In this document: positions 55,098 to 64,000 of the stretch, piece after piece
Layout: each line of letters opens with the position of its first letter
How positions within the stretch are numbered: the first letter of the stretch is position 1
Source of the DNA: CAYIHX01 sp964363305
Lineage (GTDB): Bacteria; Bdellovibrionota; UBA1018
NCBI GenBank assembly: GCA_964363305.1
Contig: CAYIHX010000011.1
Coordinates: 1-64,000, forward strand
Length of the DNA stretch: 64,000 nt
Direction of reading: 5' to 3'
Translations under genes and position numbers: made by a program
The notes under the pieces: generated by a model
Database searches by the model: none
What the model saw: the letters and a program-made list of their open reading frames with translations, nothing else
Told to the model about the DNA's origin: nothing

Positions 55098-58055
55098 ATG
55101 GAGCGCACGGATTTGAGTGAATTGACTGGGGTGACTACGGCACGGACGCAGAAGACGACGAAGACGACGGGAGGCAAGGCGTTTAAGACTGAGCCGCTGA
55201 CCGGATCGTTCGTGCAGTATGAGCGGTTCTTTTCCCAGCCGGGACAACGACCCCTGGACCAAGTCGCGTATATCAAGGCTTCTTCGCGCATCAAAGATAC
55301 GGATGGCGGCACGGTCTTCGAAATGAAAGACGTGGAAGTGCCGGCCTCCTGGTCGCAGCTCGCGGTCGATATTTTGGTTTCTAAATATTTCCGAAAGGCT
55401 GGTGTACCGGTCACTGGGAACGAGACGTCCGTGCGCCAGGTGATCGAACGCATCGCGGGGACATTGAGCGAGGCGGGCCTCAAGGCGGGCTACTTCGACG
55501 CGAAGGCGGCGGAAGCGTTCGGGGATGACTTGAGCTACTTGCTAGTCAACCAGATGGGCGCTTTCAACTCGCCCGTGTGGTTCAATCTCGGGCTCTACAG
55601 CCGTTATGGAATCGAGGGCCAGGGTGGCAGCTACGCGTGGGACGCGGAGAAGCGCCGAATCGTGGAGACGCGGAACGCCTACGCCCAGCCCCAGTGCTCG
55701 GCCTGCTTCATCCAATCGGTCGATGACGACTTGATGTCGATTTTTCAGCTCGTGAAGAACGAAGCGCGGTTGTTCAAGTACGGCTCAGGGACCGGCACTA
55801 ATTTTTCGAAGATTCGCGGCCACCAGGAGAAGCTTTCGGGGGGCGGTAGCTCCTCCGGCTTGATGAGCTTTCTCGAGGTATTCGACAAGGGCGCGGGCGC
55901 CACCAAATCGGGCGGCACGACGCGCCGGGCGGCTAAGATGGTGTGCCTGGATATGGATCATCCGGAGATCGTGGATTTCATCACCTGGAAGTCGCGGGAA
56001 GAGAAGAAGGTCGCGGCGTTGATCGCGGCCGGTTACTCCAGCGATTTCAACGGGGAGGCCTACAAGACCGTCGCCGGTCAAAATTCCAACAACTCCGTGC
56101 GCGTGACGGACGAGTTCATGCGCGCCGTCGAGAAGGGTGAAAAATGGAGCACGCGGGCCCGCACGAATGGGAGCGTGGTCGATACGTATGAGGCGCGAGA
56201 GCTTTGGCGGAAGGTCGCCGAGAGCGCCTGGGCCTGCGCGGATCCCGGCCTGCAGTACGACACGACGATCAACGACTGGCATACCTGCGCGGGCACGGAC
56301 CGGATTCATGCCTCGAATCCGTGTTCGGAATTCATGTTTCTGGACGACACCGCCTGCAATCTCTCGTCCCTGAATCTGGTAAAATTTCTTCGCAAGGATG
56401 GGAGCTTCGACGTCGAATCTTACCGTCGCGCCTGCCGGACGTTCATCATCGCGCAGGAAATTCTGGTCGATGCTTCGAGCTATCCGACCGAGCAGATCGC
56501 GCAGAATTCGCACGATTACCGTCCGTTGGGCTTGGGCTACGCCAATCTCGGCACGTTGCTGATGCTTCAGGGTATTCCCTACGATAGCGATCAGGGCCGC
56601 GCTTGGGCGGCGTCTCTCACTGCGATCATGTGTGGACATGCCTACGCGACCTCCGCTGAGGAAGCGGGGAAGATCGGCACTTTTTCGGGTTTTGAGAACA
56701 ATCGTGGCTCGATGCTGAAGGTGATGAACAAGCATCGCGAGGCGGCTTACGCGATCGATCAGACGAAGGTACCGGTCGAATTGGCGCTGGCGGCTCGGCA
56801 GGATTGGGATGCGGCGGTTGCGTTGGGCGAGAAGTATGGATTTCGGAATTCGCAGGTCACGGTGCTGGCGCCGACTGGCACGATCGGCTTGTTGATGGAC
56901 TGCGATACCACGGGCGTGGAGCCGGATTTTTCGCTGGTGAAGTTCAAAAAGCTGGCGGGCGGCGGATACTTCAAGATCGTCAATCAATCGGTTGAGGGCG
57001 CGTTGAAAACGCTCGGGTACACCGATCAGCAACGGGGTGAGATTATTCGCTACGCCGTGGGCGGTGACGGAGATGAAGGCGCCATGACCGTCGAGGGTGC
57101 GCCGTATCTGAAGCCGGAGCACCTGGCGGTCTTTGATTGTGCCAATAAGTGCGGCACGAAGGGGACGCGTTTCATCGCGCCGCGCGGCCATATCCGCATG
57201 ATGGCGGCCGTGCAGCCTTTCCTGTCAGGCGCGATTTCCAAGACGGTGAACGTTCCGCATGAGACGACGGTAGCCGAGATTCAGGAAATCTATTGGGAGA
57301 GCTGGAAGCTCGGCTTGAAATCCGTGGCACTCTACCGAGACGGTTGCAAGCTGTCGCAGCCGTTGTCGACGAAGGCGGAGAAGACGACTGCTGAGATTTC
57401 TGCGGCGGCGTCAGTGGCGGCCTCTGCTGCGGCAGGGGCGGCTTCGCTTTTGGCGCCGTTGGCGCGGGGCCCGGTTCGCCGGAAGCTGCCCGCGAAACGC
57501 CAAGGCTTCACCCAAGAGGCCTACATTGCGGGCCACAAGGTCTACATTCGCACGGGCGAATACGAAGATGGGACGTTGGGCGAAATTTTCATCGACATGC
57601 ACAAGGAGGGCGCGGCGTATCGTTCGGTGATGAACTGCTTCGCGATCTCCGTGAGCTTGGGGCTGCAGTATGGAGTTCCTCTGCAGGAGTTTGTCGACAA
57701 GTTCACGTTCACGCGCTTTGAGCCGGCGGGGCCGGTCAGCGGGCATCCGAATATCAAGCTCTCGACCTCGATGGTGGACTACATGTTCCGCGTCTTGGGA
57801 ATGGAGTACCTGGGCCTTACGGATTTTTTGCAGGTGAAGCCGGAACCGAAAAAGGCGAATCCGGCTCCCACGGAAGCGCGTTCGATCGCTCCGACTCCGG
57901 CGGTGACGAGCGTGGCTGATGAGACTTCGCTTTCCGGTCACCTGGCGGAGATGATGGGCGATGCCCCTCCTTGTGATTCTTGCGGGCACACGACCGTGCG
58001 CAACGGGGCTTGCTACAAGTGTTTGAACTGCGGGAATTCGATGGGGTGCTCTTAG
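55098..58055 (+). CDS. nrdJ: Adenosylcobalamin-dependent ribonucleotide reductase (class II)
   Basis: 985 aa. Class II hallmarks: NQMGAFNSPVWFNLG, QPQCSACFIQSVDDDL (first active Cys), KYGSGTGTNFSKIRG, GGTTRRAAKMVCLDMDHPE, NPCSEFMFLDDTACNLSSLNL (NxCxE radical site) and LAPTGTIGLLMDCDTTGVEPDF. The C-terminus carries a Cys-rich tail (CDSCGHTTVRNGACYKC) that re-reduces the active site. It makes deoxynucleotides using vitamin B12, with or without oxygen. GGGGGA precedes the ATG. I saw no cobalamin riboswitch upstream. A REP copy starts right after the TAG. Confidence 0.97.
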   Translation: MERTDLSELTGVTTARTQKTTKTTGGKAFKTEPLTGSFVQYERFFSQPGQRPLDQVAYIKASSRIKDTDGGTVFEMKDVEVPASWSQLAVDILVSKYFRKAGVPVTGNETSVRQVIERIAGTLSEAGLKAGYFDAKAAEAFGDDLSYLLVNQMGAFNSPVWFNLGLYSRYGIEGQGGSYAWDAEKRRIVETRNAYAQPQCSACFIQSVDDDLMSIFQLVKNEARLFKYGSGTGTNFSKIRGHQEKLSGGGSSSGLMSFLEVFDKGAGATKSGGTTRRAAKMVCLDMDHPEIVDFITWKSREEKKVAALIAAGYSSDFNGEAYKTVAGQNSNNSVRVTDEFMRAVEKGEKWSTRARTNGSVVDTYEARELWRKVAESAWACADPGLQYDTTINDWHTCAGTDRIHASNPCSEFMFLDDTACNLSSLNLVKFLRKDGSFDVESYRRACRTFIIAQEILVDASSYPTEQIAQNSHDYRPLGLGYANLGTLLMLQGIPYDSDQGRAWAASLTAIMCGHAYATSAEEAGKIGTFSGFENNRGSMLKVMNKHREAAYAIDQTKVPVELALAARQDWDAAVALGEKYGFRNSQVTVLAPTGTIGLLMDCDTTGVEPDFSLVKFKKLAGGGYFKIVNQSVEGALKTLGYTDQQRGEIIRYAVGGDGDEGAMTVEGAPYLKPEHLAVFDCANKCGTKGTRFIAPRGHIRMMAAVQPFLSGAISKTVNVPHETTVAEIQEIYWESWKLGLKSVALYRDGCKLSQPLSTKAEKTTAEISAAASVAASAAAGAASLLAPLARGPVRRKLPAKRQGFTQEAYIAGHKVYIRTGEYEDGTLGEIFIDMHKEGAAYRSVMNCFAISVSLGLQYGVPLQEFVDKFTFTRFEPAGPVSGHPNIKLSTSMVDYMFRVLGMEYLGLTDFLQVKPEPKKANPAPTEARSIAPTPAVTSVADETSLSGHLAEMMGDAPPCDSCGHTTVRNGACYKCLNCGNSMGCS

Positions 58056-58089
58056 GGATCCGAGCACCTTTTGATGCTTGGTGCGTCAA
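58056..58089 (+). repeat. REP-like repeat copy C
   Basis: Same unit as copies A and B with one change (TTGGTGC for TGGGTGC). It begins one base after the nrdJ stop and forms the left flank of the RAYT gene. Confidence 0.9.
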
Positions 58090-58148
58090 TTGATGGCAAA
58101 GTGAAGGGGTGATTGGGGTGGTACGCCCTTCGCACTTCATTTCGGCCT

Positions 58149-58829
58149 ATGCCTAGAAAAACACTCATTCGTTCAAAAGAATTTCCCTATCATGTCACCG
58201 CGCGAGTTAATAATCGTGAACTTTTTCGAGTAGATCTCGAACGAGTCTGGCAAGAAATCAGTCACCAATGCTTTGAATTGACTCTGCTTTTTGGCGTCCA
58301 GATTCACGCTGTTGTTTTGATGCCCAATCATCTGCATTTGATACTGAGTACGCCAGGTCAGGATTTGGGGATAGTCATGCAGCACTTCATGCGGTCCGTA
58401 ACCCAGGCGCTGAATCGGATTTCCGGACGGTCGGGCCATGTTTTCGGAGGGCGGTACCGGTGGTCGATCATCCAAGATGCATCTTATTATTCAACCGCTG
58501 TGAAGTATGTCTATCGGAACCCGGTTCGAGCGGGTCTTTCTGAGCGCGTGGAAACTTATCCCTATAGCACATTGGCCTGCCTTGTCGGCGAGGGAGCACT
58601 TCGCTTTTCAGTGGTGCATCCATTCCGTTCCGATTTCTTAAATGGATTGCCGGAAGGCCTGCTTGAACAGGTTGAATGGTTTAATCAGCCTTTTTTGAAA
58701 GAGTTGGAGGAAGGAATTGCTCGCGCCTTCAGAAGAACCCAGTTCTCGTTGAAGGAGCGGAAGGGCTGGAAGCGTTCATTGACGGAGTCGCCACTGATCG
58801 GCTTATCGGTCTGTGATTCGGGCGCTTGA
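58149..58829 (+). CDS. REP-associated tyrosine transposase (RAYT, Y1/IS200-like)
   Basis: 226 aa. HUH motif in VVLMPNHLHLIL, and catalytic Tyr in YVYRNPVRAGL, the characteristic RAYT helix; N-terminal MPRKTLIRSKEFPYHVT is also typical. Single-strand transposases of this kind are domesticated and recognise REP hairpins, which agrees with copies C, D and E directly flanking the gene. ATG 58149 preferred because the family usually starts MPR; no strong ribosome site is seen. It probably mobilised the 34-bp repeats found in this window. Confidence 0.92.
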   Translation: MPRKTLIRSKEFPYHVTARVNNRELFRVDLERVWQEISHQCFELTLLFGVQIHAVVLMPNHLHLILSTPGQDLGIVMQHFMRSVTQALNRISGRSGHVFGGRYRWSIIQDASYYSTAVKYVYRNPVRAGLSERVETYPYSTLACLVGEGALRFSVVHPFRSDFLNGLPEGLLEQVEWFNQPFLKELEEGIARAFRRTQFSLKERKGWKRSLTESPLIGLSVCDSGA

Positions 58830-58841
58830 TTTGAGCCTATA

Positions 58842-58872
58842 ACGCGTCGGGCATCAAAAGGTGCTCGGATCC
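58842..58872 (-). repeat. REP-like repeat copy D (inverted)
   Basis: Minus-strand unit GGATCCGAGCACC...GACGCGT; the distal half differs from copies A-C (CCGACGCGT in place of TGGGTGCGT). It forms the right flank of the RAYT gene and gives the RluA-type gene its last residues DPSTF and stop. Confidence 0.9.
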
Positions 58873-59849
58873 CATGGAATGGGCGCCTCGATTGACGCGT
58901 CGGGCATCAAAAGGTGCTCGGATCCCTCAATCTTTAGCTTCCACGAGTGGAGGTAGAGCCGCGGCGCGGGCGCGCCGCCGTAGAGCGGGTCGCCGAGGAT
59001 CGGCCAGCCCATCGAGGCGAGATGACAGCGAATCTGGTGTCGTACGCCGGTGGTGATTCGCACCGTGATCTGGTGCGTGCCGTCCTCGAGCGCCTCAAAG
59101 CTCAGCACCTCGGTCAGGGCGGGGAGTTTCTTTGCTCCCTGAGCGGCGAGCGCCTGGCTGTAGGTTCGCATTCTTTTTGAAGAGCTGGGGTCTGACGTCA
59201 GCGGCAGGTCGATGCGGGTTCCGGGCGCAAGGGGGAGTGGCGTGCGCTTCGCACTCGCGCTGACCCGAGCGCAGTAGATTTTTCCGACGTGACCGCTGCT
59301 CCACAGGGCGCGAAGCCGCTCGAAGGCGGCCTGGGTTTTCGCGAATGCGAGCAGGCCGCTCGTGGCCGTGTCGAGCCGATGCAGCAAGCCGGGCTCGAGT
59401 CCGCCCTTGCCGACCGCGGCCAGACCGGGACACCGGGCGATCGCCGCGTTGACGGCTGTTCCAGTTTCCGAGCCCGAAAGAGGAAGTGTCGGTATACCGG
59501 ACGTCTTGTCGAGCACGAGAAGCTCATCTGATTCGAAACACACGGATAGAAAACAGCCGCGAGGATCGGGGATCGCCAGCGGAGGGAAGCGGCTTTGCAT
59601 GATCAGCGTGAGCAACTGGGGCTCGTCAATGATGTAGGTGCCCGGAGAAAGCGGAAAGCTCGCGTTGACTTGGAGTCGTCGTCCTTCGGGCGTGAGGAGC
59701 GTCATGGACCCGAGGTCGGTCAGGACAGCTTTTATTTTTCTTCTACTCAGAAGCGGAGCTTCCGTTCGCGCGGCTTCGGTCAGCGCCACGTCGAGCCGGG
59801 TCGGCTGGCTCACGGTGAGCTGCAGGCTCAGTAGCTCGGTATTTGGCAT
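58854..59849 (-). CDS. RluA-family pseudouridine synthase
   Basis: 331 aa. S4-like N-terminal region, then the catalytic block GLLHRLDTATSGLLAFAKT (Asp near residue 164) and TGVRHQIRCHLASMGWPILGDPLYGG, standard for RluA/C/D enzymes that modify rRNA or tRNA uridines. The normal end (RLYLHSWKLKI, then EAPIPWD) is split by REP copy E and finished by copy D, adding GSEHLLMPDAS and DPSTF. Start ATG overlaps the end of the upstream lipoprotein gene by 22 bp. Confidence 0.93.
   Translation of the reverse strand: MPNTELLSLQLTVSQPTRLDVALTEAARTEAPLLSRRKIKAVLTDLGSMTLLTPEGRRLQVNASFPLSPGTYIIDEPQLLTLIMQSRFPPLAIPDPRGCFLSVCFESDELLVLDKTSGIPTLPLSGSETGTAVNAAIARCPGLAAVGKGGLEPGLLHRLDTATSGLLAFAKTQAAFERLRALWSSGHVGKIYCARVSASAKRTPLPLAPGTRIDLPLTSDPSSSKRMRTYSQALAAQGAKKLPALTEVLSFEALEDGTHQITVRITTGVRHQIRCHLASMGWPILGDPLYGGAPAPRLYLHSWKLKIEGSEHLLMPDASIEAPIPWDPSTF
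58892..58925 (-). repeat. REP-like repeat copy E (inverted)
   Basis: Second minus-strand copy, same variant as D, 20 bp further on and inside the RluA-type reading frame, where it encodes GSEHLLMPDAS. Confidence 0.9.
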
Positions 59850-62344
59850 GGAACGTCGGGCTCAAGGTGGGAGGATCGGTTGAAGAAGCGTTCCCCGGTT
59901 CCGGTCACGCCCGAAATTCCGGTATCCATGCGAACCGTTGCGCCACAGCATCCCTTCGAAGGCGTAGCCTTTCCTGTCTTGCCCCCGCCGCCGTCGAAGG
60001 TGACGATACAGCCATAGGTCGAGTCTGCTGCAAGGGCGTCCTCAATCGGCTTGGAGCGGGCCAGCAACGGATAGCGACTCAGCTCGGCTGCGATGTGCGG
60101 AATCTGATTCACGACGGTTCGATCGCAGGTTTGATCGGCGCAGTAGTAGCAGCGGTTTGCCGAGCAGCCCACGCAGCCGGAAGGCCCCTGCGTCCCTCCG
60201 CTCGTGCAGGCGGTTCCTGCGGAAAAAAGGTCCGTCCATTCCGTGCTCATCCCGGCGGGATGCCAAGCAACTCCCGCGATCATACCGCCCTCGGCCGCCG
60301 TGGAGGGACAGGCGGCCGTCGTATCCGGGAGAGCGGGATATCTGTTGACCGGCGAAGTGACCTTGGTCATGTCGATTTGGGTTCGGGTGCAGCTGTTGCT
60401 CGCGCTGTTTTTGGCGACGTGAGAAGTGAAGTTCAAGACCAGGCCGGGCAGTTGAGGAGTGCTCGGGTTGAGGCCCCGATCGATATTCTGAATGTCTGGA
60501 TTTTGCGAAGGATAGCTCTCCGCGCACCAGGAGATGTTTCCGGAAGAAGGGTCTCGCGAAAAATGCAGCGGAGGATCGATGAATGGCGTCGATTGGGGCG
60601 AGCAGGCTTCGAACGAAGTATCCTCTTCGTAGTGGGGCGACCAGGCTTGCGCCGGACGAATGTGAACCTCTTTGTAGATCGGGTTCTGGGAGATGTGCGG
60701 GGTGACCAGGGAGAAATTCTGGGTGGTCCAGTTGAGTTTGGGCAGCACGGCCGAGCAAGCGTTGGGCGCGATCGAAGAGGGCGAGCCTGTTCGAATATCG
60801 ATGTTGGGGAACTGGATGCCGTCGACGTTTTTGCCATTCCAAAGCGGGTTGTTCGTCGCCACGTAACCGGGGCGACGTCTGCGATCGGCGGGATTCGAGC
60901 TGTCGACGTAGTCGGCGTCGACCAGCTCGGAGGTCACACCGCGGTGATCGAAGTAGGCGAACGGGCAGGGCTTCGGCCCGCGCATCGTATAGGGTTTGCG
61001 CGGATCGACTCCGGCGGCATTGATCGGGCGATCGAGTACGTAGATCTGATCCGTGCGCTGAGGTTCCTCGATCAGATGTCCGTCGCTATCAAAGATGGGT
61101 GGATAGAGCGCGACGAATTTCCGGAGGCGGAAGGTGGGACGGATCGTTCCGTCGGCGAGTTGAATGGCCGAGCAGGTGCCGTCCGAGCTGGGCTTCATGG
61201 CGAAGCCGAGGCACTTGTTGATCATACCGTCGGTGGCCGGGGAGGTGGTGGAGCTGCTGCTGGATGTGCTTGTGGTGCCGGTATCGCAGGAACTATTGAC
61301 TGAACCCGTGTCGCCACCGGCGATTTTGCTGCGGGCAACGACCCCGACTTTGAAGTCCGTCGTGCGCACGACGGATAAGGCGAAGTTCTGATCGAGCGGC
61401 CAATAGTCGGGTTGGACGCCGCTGCCGCTTCCGCCGCGAAGAGTTTCGGCGACGTTGGGGCAGACGTAGCTGTTGTTTTGCGGGTTGATTTCGCCGCGGC
61501 GCGAGTCGGGGATGTAGAGATTGTAATAGTAGGATTGCGCCGAAACCTGAGGTGGAGCGGCTTCACATTCGTCGCTCGCGCTGCCGTCGTCGCTGGCTTT
61601 TGTCACGCAAAAACGGGACCCGAAAATGATGGGGATCTGCTCTCCGGTTGAGGGATTGGAAACCATTCGGCGGCGCGATCGAACATCCATGCCGCGTTGC
61701 CGGGCTTCGAAGCAGCTGTAGCGGAGAACATTGTCGAAAATATTTCCGTTCACATCGCGGAAGGCCCCGGTCGCGGCCGTCGACCGTTTGACATAGCGGT
61801 AGGCATTCATCGTAAAGGAAAGCGGATTGCCGCTGGCGGGTACGAGCTTGATTTTGATCGTCGTGCCGTCGAGGATCTCCGTGCTGTAGACCGAGGGCGC
61901 CGGGCAAGTGACGCTCGCCGCCTGGGGCGTGTTGATCACCGTCGTGACGGTGCGGCTGATGGGTGAGGAGGAGCCCGTGGAGTCGTTGACTTCTGACCAG
62001 GTGAATTCGCAGCGGCAGGGGCGGGAGGCCTGCGGGTTCGACGTGTTCGTGTTGCACACGTCGTTCAGTGCCTGGGTTGAGCGCGAGGTGTCGAAGTAGA
62101 TCTGAGTGGTGAAGGCGTTCGCCCCGCCAGAGGAGGCGGCCGTGATATTGACCGAAGAGATCGCGAAATCTTTCGCCGAAGAGGAACTCGTGCCACTCGT
62201 GTCATCTGGAGTGGAGGTCGGGTCCGCACTGATGTTGAGCGAGAGGCTGTCGAAGCCGTTCGTGCATGCGGTACTGAATGCGCCGAGGACGAGCGCGGCG
62301 AGGAGAAGCCTGGGAAGCGAGCTTCGGTTGGATTGAAAGTGCAT
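59828..62344 (-). CDS. Large Cys-containing lipoprotein of unknown function
   Basis: 838 aa. Lipoprotein signal LPRLLLAALVLGAFSTAC (lipobox FSTAC near residue 25). A Ser/Thr-rich linker (about 35-60) leads into a long region with many Cys, including a C-terminal cluster CVGCSANRCYYCADQTCDR and KGCCGATV. No family recognised; the many Cys suggest disulphides or metal sites in the envelope. ATG 62344 is chosen because it begins the signal peptide; AAAGGAG lies upstream. Follows the partial gene at the right edge by 32 bp, so the two are probably co-transcribed. Confidence 0.8.
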   Translation of the reverse strand: MHFQSNRSSLPRLLLAALVLGAFSTACTNGFDSLSLNISADPTSTPDDTSGTSSSSAKDFAISSVNITAASSGGANAFTTQIYFDTSRSTQALNDVCNTNTSNPQASRPCRCEFTWSEVNDSTGSSSPISRTVTTVINTPQAASVTCPAPSVYSTEILDGTTIKIKLVPASGNPLSFTMNAYRYVKRSTAATGAFRDVNGNIFDNVLRYSCFEARQRGMDVRSRRRMVSNPSTGEQIPIIFGSRFCVTKASDDGSASDECEAAPPQVSAQSYYYNLYIPDSRRGEINPQNNSYVCPNVAETLRGGSGSGVQPDYWPLDQNFALSVVRTTDFKVGVVARSKIAGGDTGSVNSSCDTGTTSTSSSSSTTSPATDGMINKCLGFAMKPSSDGTCSAIQLADGTIRPTFRLRKFVALYPPIFDSDGHLIEEPQRTDQIYVLDRPINAAGVDPRKPYTMRGPKPCPFAYFDHRGVTSELVDADYVDSSNPADRRRRPGYVATNNPLWNGKNVDGIQFPNIDIRTGSPSSIAPNACSAVLPKLNWTTQNFSLVTPHISQNPIYKEVHIRPAQAWSPHYEEDTSFEACSPQSTPFIDPPLHFSRDPSSGNISWCAESYPSQNPDIQNIDRGLNPSTPQLPGLVLNFTSHVAKNSASNSCTRTQIDMTKVTSPVNRYPALPDTTAACPSTAAEGGMIAGVAWHPAGMSTEWTDLFSAGTACTSGGTQGPSGCVGCSANRCYYCADQTCDRTVVNQIPHIAAELSRYPLLARSKPIEDALAADSTYGCIVTFDGGGGKTGKATPSKGCCGATVRMDTGISGVTGTGERFFNRSSHLEPDVPCQIPSY

Positions 62345-62376
62345 CGGCGTCTCGTCTCCTTTCTCGGGTTTTCTCA

Positions 62377-64000
62377 TTATGGGTTGATTGGCTGTAGGGC
62401 GCAAATCGGATATCCACGAACGACGTTCGGATCGTTTCCGCTGACGGCTGGATCAACGGCGGATTGGTCACGATTGACGAACTGGTAACGGATTTTCCTA
62501 TTTTCCGGGCAATCCGGGGTTCCGTCCGGACGTAGCCCGGGGGAGGTCGGATCGGCAGAACTACAGTCTCCTCCGGAATAGAATCGGTAGGGGCGATAGG
62601 TCGCGCCGAGACCACTGTCGCTGGACTCGAGCATGTGCCGGGTCATGACGTTGGTCGGAGTCACGACGTAGACGAAGTCCTGAATCGGAGTCGAGTCGAT
62701 GAGGATCTGGCCGTTCGCCTCGTCGTAGGGCGCTGACCAGTCGGGCGTTGCCTCGGAGGCCGGGGCGCGCCGGGCGGAGTCAGCGGGAAAGGGGGCTCCG
62801 TCCGAATCTTGAGAAGGGTTCACATCGGACAGGAGGCCCTGGCTGCCGAAGCCTCCGCAGAGGTTGAATACATTGTAAGGGGAGGAGCAGTCGTCGTGGG
62901 CGGTGGCCGGCGAGGTGGCTCCTGCATGTACGGAGCCGGAGATCGTGTTGAGATCGCAGAGGGCGCTGTAGTTGGAAATCAGGGCGGTATTTTCTTCGGG
63001 CTTGAAGTAGCGCCGCCAAGTGTCCGACCCGAGCGAGAGAGTTTGATGGTTGGTGCCGAGGGCATTTGAGCTGTTCGTGGTTCCTCCCGGATTGATCTTT
63101 GCGCAACGGGTACTTTCGCGTTGCCCGCTGGAGTCCCAGATCACACGGTCGGCGAGGACTGTACCCTGGGCGTTGCCCATAGTCAGGGACACCGCCGCGT
63201 TGCAGGCACCGGTGTTGTCGACGGCGGAAGCAATGGCGAGGTCCGCCTGTTGCGCGTTCGATCCGCAGGTCGGAATGATCGGGGCGCGATAGGTGCTAGA
63301 GCCATCCGCGCTCTGAAGCGTCCAGAGGCCCGGGTTACACGAAACGCCGCTGATGCCCTGAAGACTGGCCGCTGTCGGGTAGGAGCGTTGCGGAATGGTG
63401 CCCCGAAACGACCAGACTTTCACCCACTTGTAGCCTGAGGGAATGGGGGTGTCGCTGTTCGGGCAGCTTTCCTCTCCATCGATTGTTGCTCGAACGGGCG
63501 GAGCGCCGTAGCCGATGGAAGGAAGACGCCTGGGCCCCGAGCCGGTTGGGGCCACTGACGTGGTGGCTTCGTAAGGGATGGTGTAAGTATTGAAAGGGAC
63601 GGTAAAGACCCCCGTCATTTCTTTTGCGAGATAGAAGGTCGCTCGGTCGAGGCTCGGATCGGAAGGCGGATAGATGCGGCGGTTGCCGGTCGAATCGGGC
63701 TGCACGCTGTAAAGAGTCAGGTCGGCACCGAACGAGGAGTCGTTCGGGGTCGTCGGGCAGATCCAGCCGCGATCCGTTTGCGCGGAGCCGGTAAAGACGC
63801 CACGGCTTGAATCGGCGAAATGCCCCATGGCGCGCCCGAAGTTAGTCGTATGGAAATTGATGAGCAGGGCGAATGCGCCGTCGTCCGAGAGAAAGGGGTC
63901 GATGACACGGCTGTCGAGGGCGTGGGGCACGTAGAGCGCTTGCTTACACTGATAGCGCAGGGCCCGTAGAAAGGTGCTTGAATCGGTCGGTGAGGCCGAG
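62377..64000 (-). CDS. Large exported-looking protein, partial (5' end outside window)
   Basis: At least 540 aa are visible; the frame stays open to the right edge, so the true start lies outside. Sequence is rich in Ser, Thr, Asp, Asn, Pro and Cys, with segments such as GRAMGHFADSSRGVF, PIPSGYKWVKVWSFRG and GGDCSSADPTS, and no catalytic motif I recognise. The composition resembles the downstream lipoprotein, and the two probably form one surface structure. Function unknown. Confidence 0.7.
   Translation of the reverse strand, partial: SASPTDSSTFLRALRYQCKQALYVPHALDSRVIDPFLSDDGAFALLINFHTTNFGRAMGHFADSSRGVFTGSAQTDRGWICPTTPNDSSFGADLTLYSVQPDSTGNRRIYPPSDPSLDRATFYLAKEMTGVFTVPFNTYTIPYEATTSVAPTGSGPRRLPSIGYGAPPVRATIDGEESCPNSDTPIPSGYKWVKVWSFRGTIPQRSYPTAASLQGISGVSCNPGLWTLQSADGSSTYRAPIIPTCGSNAQQADLAIASAVDNTGACNAAVSLTMGNAQGTVLADRVIWDSSGQRESTRCAKINPGGTTNSSNALGTNHQTLSLGSDTWRRYFKPEENTALISNYSALCDLNTISGSVHAGATSPATAHDDCSSPYNVFNLCGGFGSQGLLSDVNPSQDSDGAPFPADSARRAPASEATPDWSAPYDEANGQILIDSTPIQDFVYVVTPTNVMTRHMLESSDSGLGATYRPYRFYSGGDCSSADPTSPGLRPDGTPDCPENRKIRYQFVNRDQSAVDPAVSGNDPNVVRGYPICALQPINP

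Noticed and set aside
55785..57191. Long antisense open frame (468 codons) opposite nrdJ
   Set aside because: It is the high-GC shadow of nrdJ; an Arg-rich, motif-free product.
59843..61303. Plus-strand open frame of 486 codons opposite the lipoprotein gene
   Set aside because: Arg/Gly-rich shadow; the minus strand has a lipoprotein signal and fits the operon direction.

Overview
The window looks like high-GC (about 60% by eye) chromosomal DNA from a deltaproteobacterium- or Bdellovibrionota-like Gram-negative bacterium. The signs are lipoproteins with clear lipoboxes, type IV prepilin leaders, a PrkA/YeaH/SpoVR operon, a B12-dependent ribonucleotide reductase, a SEC-C-tailed SecA and a one-piece tmRNA. 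This placement is an inference from gene content. No rRNA or tRNA genes were seen.

The window has two halves that meet at the 3' end of ssrA (tmRNA, 32796-33149, minus strand), a classic integration target. The left half (1 to about 32.8 kb) reads as an integrated conjugative or plasmid-like element. It holds: (i) a minus-strand transfer operon at 1-4363 (GspE/PilB-type ATPase, a coupling protein fused in frame to a TraU-like domain, SSB, a small protein); (ii) a seven-gene, end-overlapping minus-strand operon at 4549-11265 (DMT exporter, radical SAM enzyme, periplasmic binding protein, GNAT acetyltransferase, histidine kinase, NtrC-type activator, SnoaL-like protein); (iii) a structured leader before a small accessory gene (11749-12168); (iv) a plus-strand defence island at 12354-29937, which is DISARM (drmD, drmMI, drmA, drmB, drmC) preceded by a HTH protein, a C5-cytosine methyltransferase and a Vsr-type nuclease and interrupted by a GHKL-ATPase/nuclease fusion; (v) a replication and partition module at 29963-32372 (phage O-like initiator with an internal 18-bp repeat array, ParA), followed by about 400 bp of repeats and hairpins up to ssrA. 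No integrase or relaxase is visible, so they would lie beyond the left edge.

Copies of one motif (TGAGTCTCA and its 7-bp half TGAGACT) lie in front of both the signalling operon and the transfer operon. The simplest reading, which is inference, is that the NtrC-type regulator or another element regulator controls transfer in response to a compound that the operon itself makes, exports and senses.

The right half is core chromosome: a RsuA-type pseudouridine synthase, a subtilisin-like lipoprotein, a YbjQ-tailed protein, SecA, an M23 peptidase, a PP2C phosphatase and a TldE/PmbA protein, the prkA-yeaH-spoVR stress operon, a DUF4143 ATPase, two unusual proteins that join a type IV pilin N-terminus to a right-handed beta-helix, NrdJ, a RAYT transposase with five copies of its REP-like repeat, a RluA-type pseudouridine synthase, and two large Cys-containing exported proteins at the right edge. 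The REP copies supply stop codons and C-terminal tails to flanking genes.
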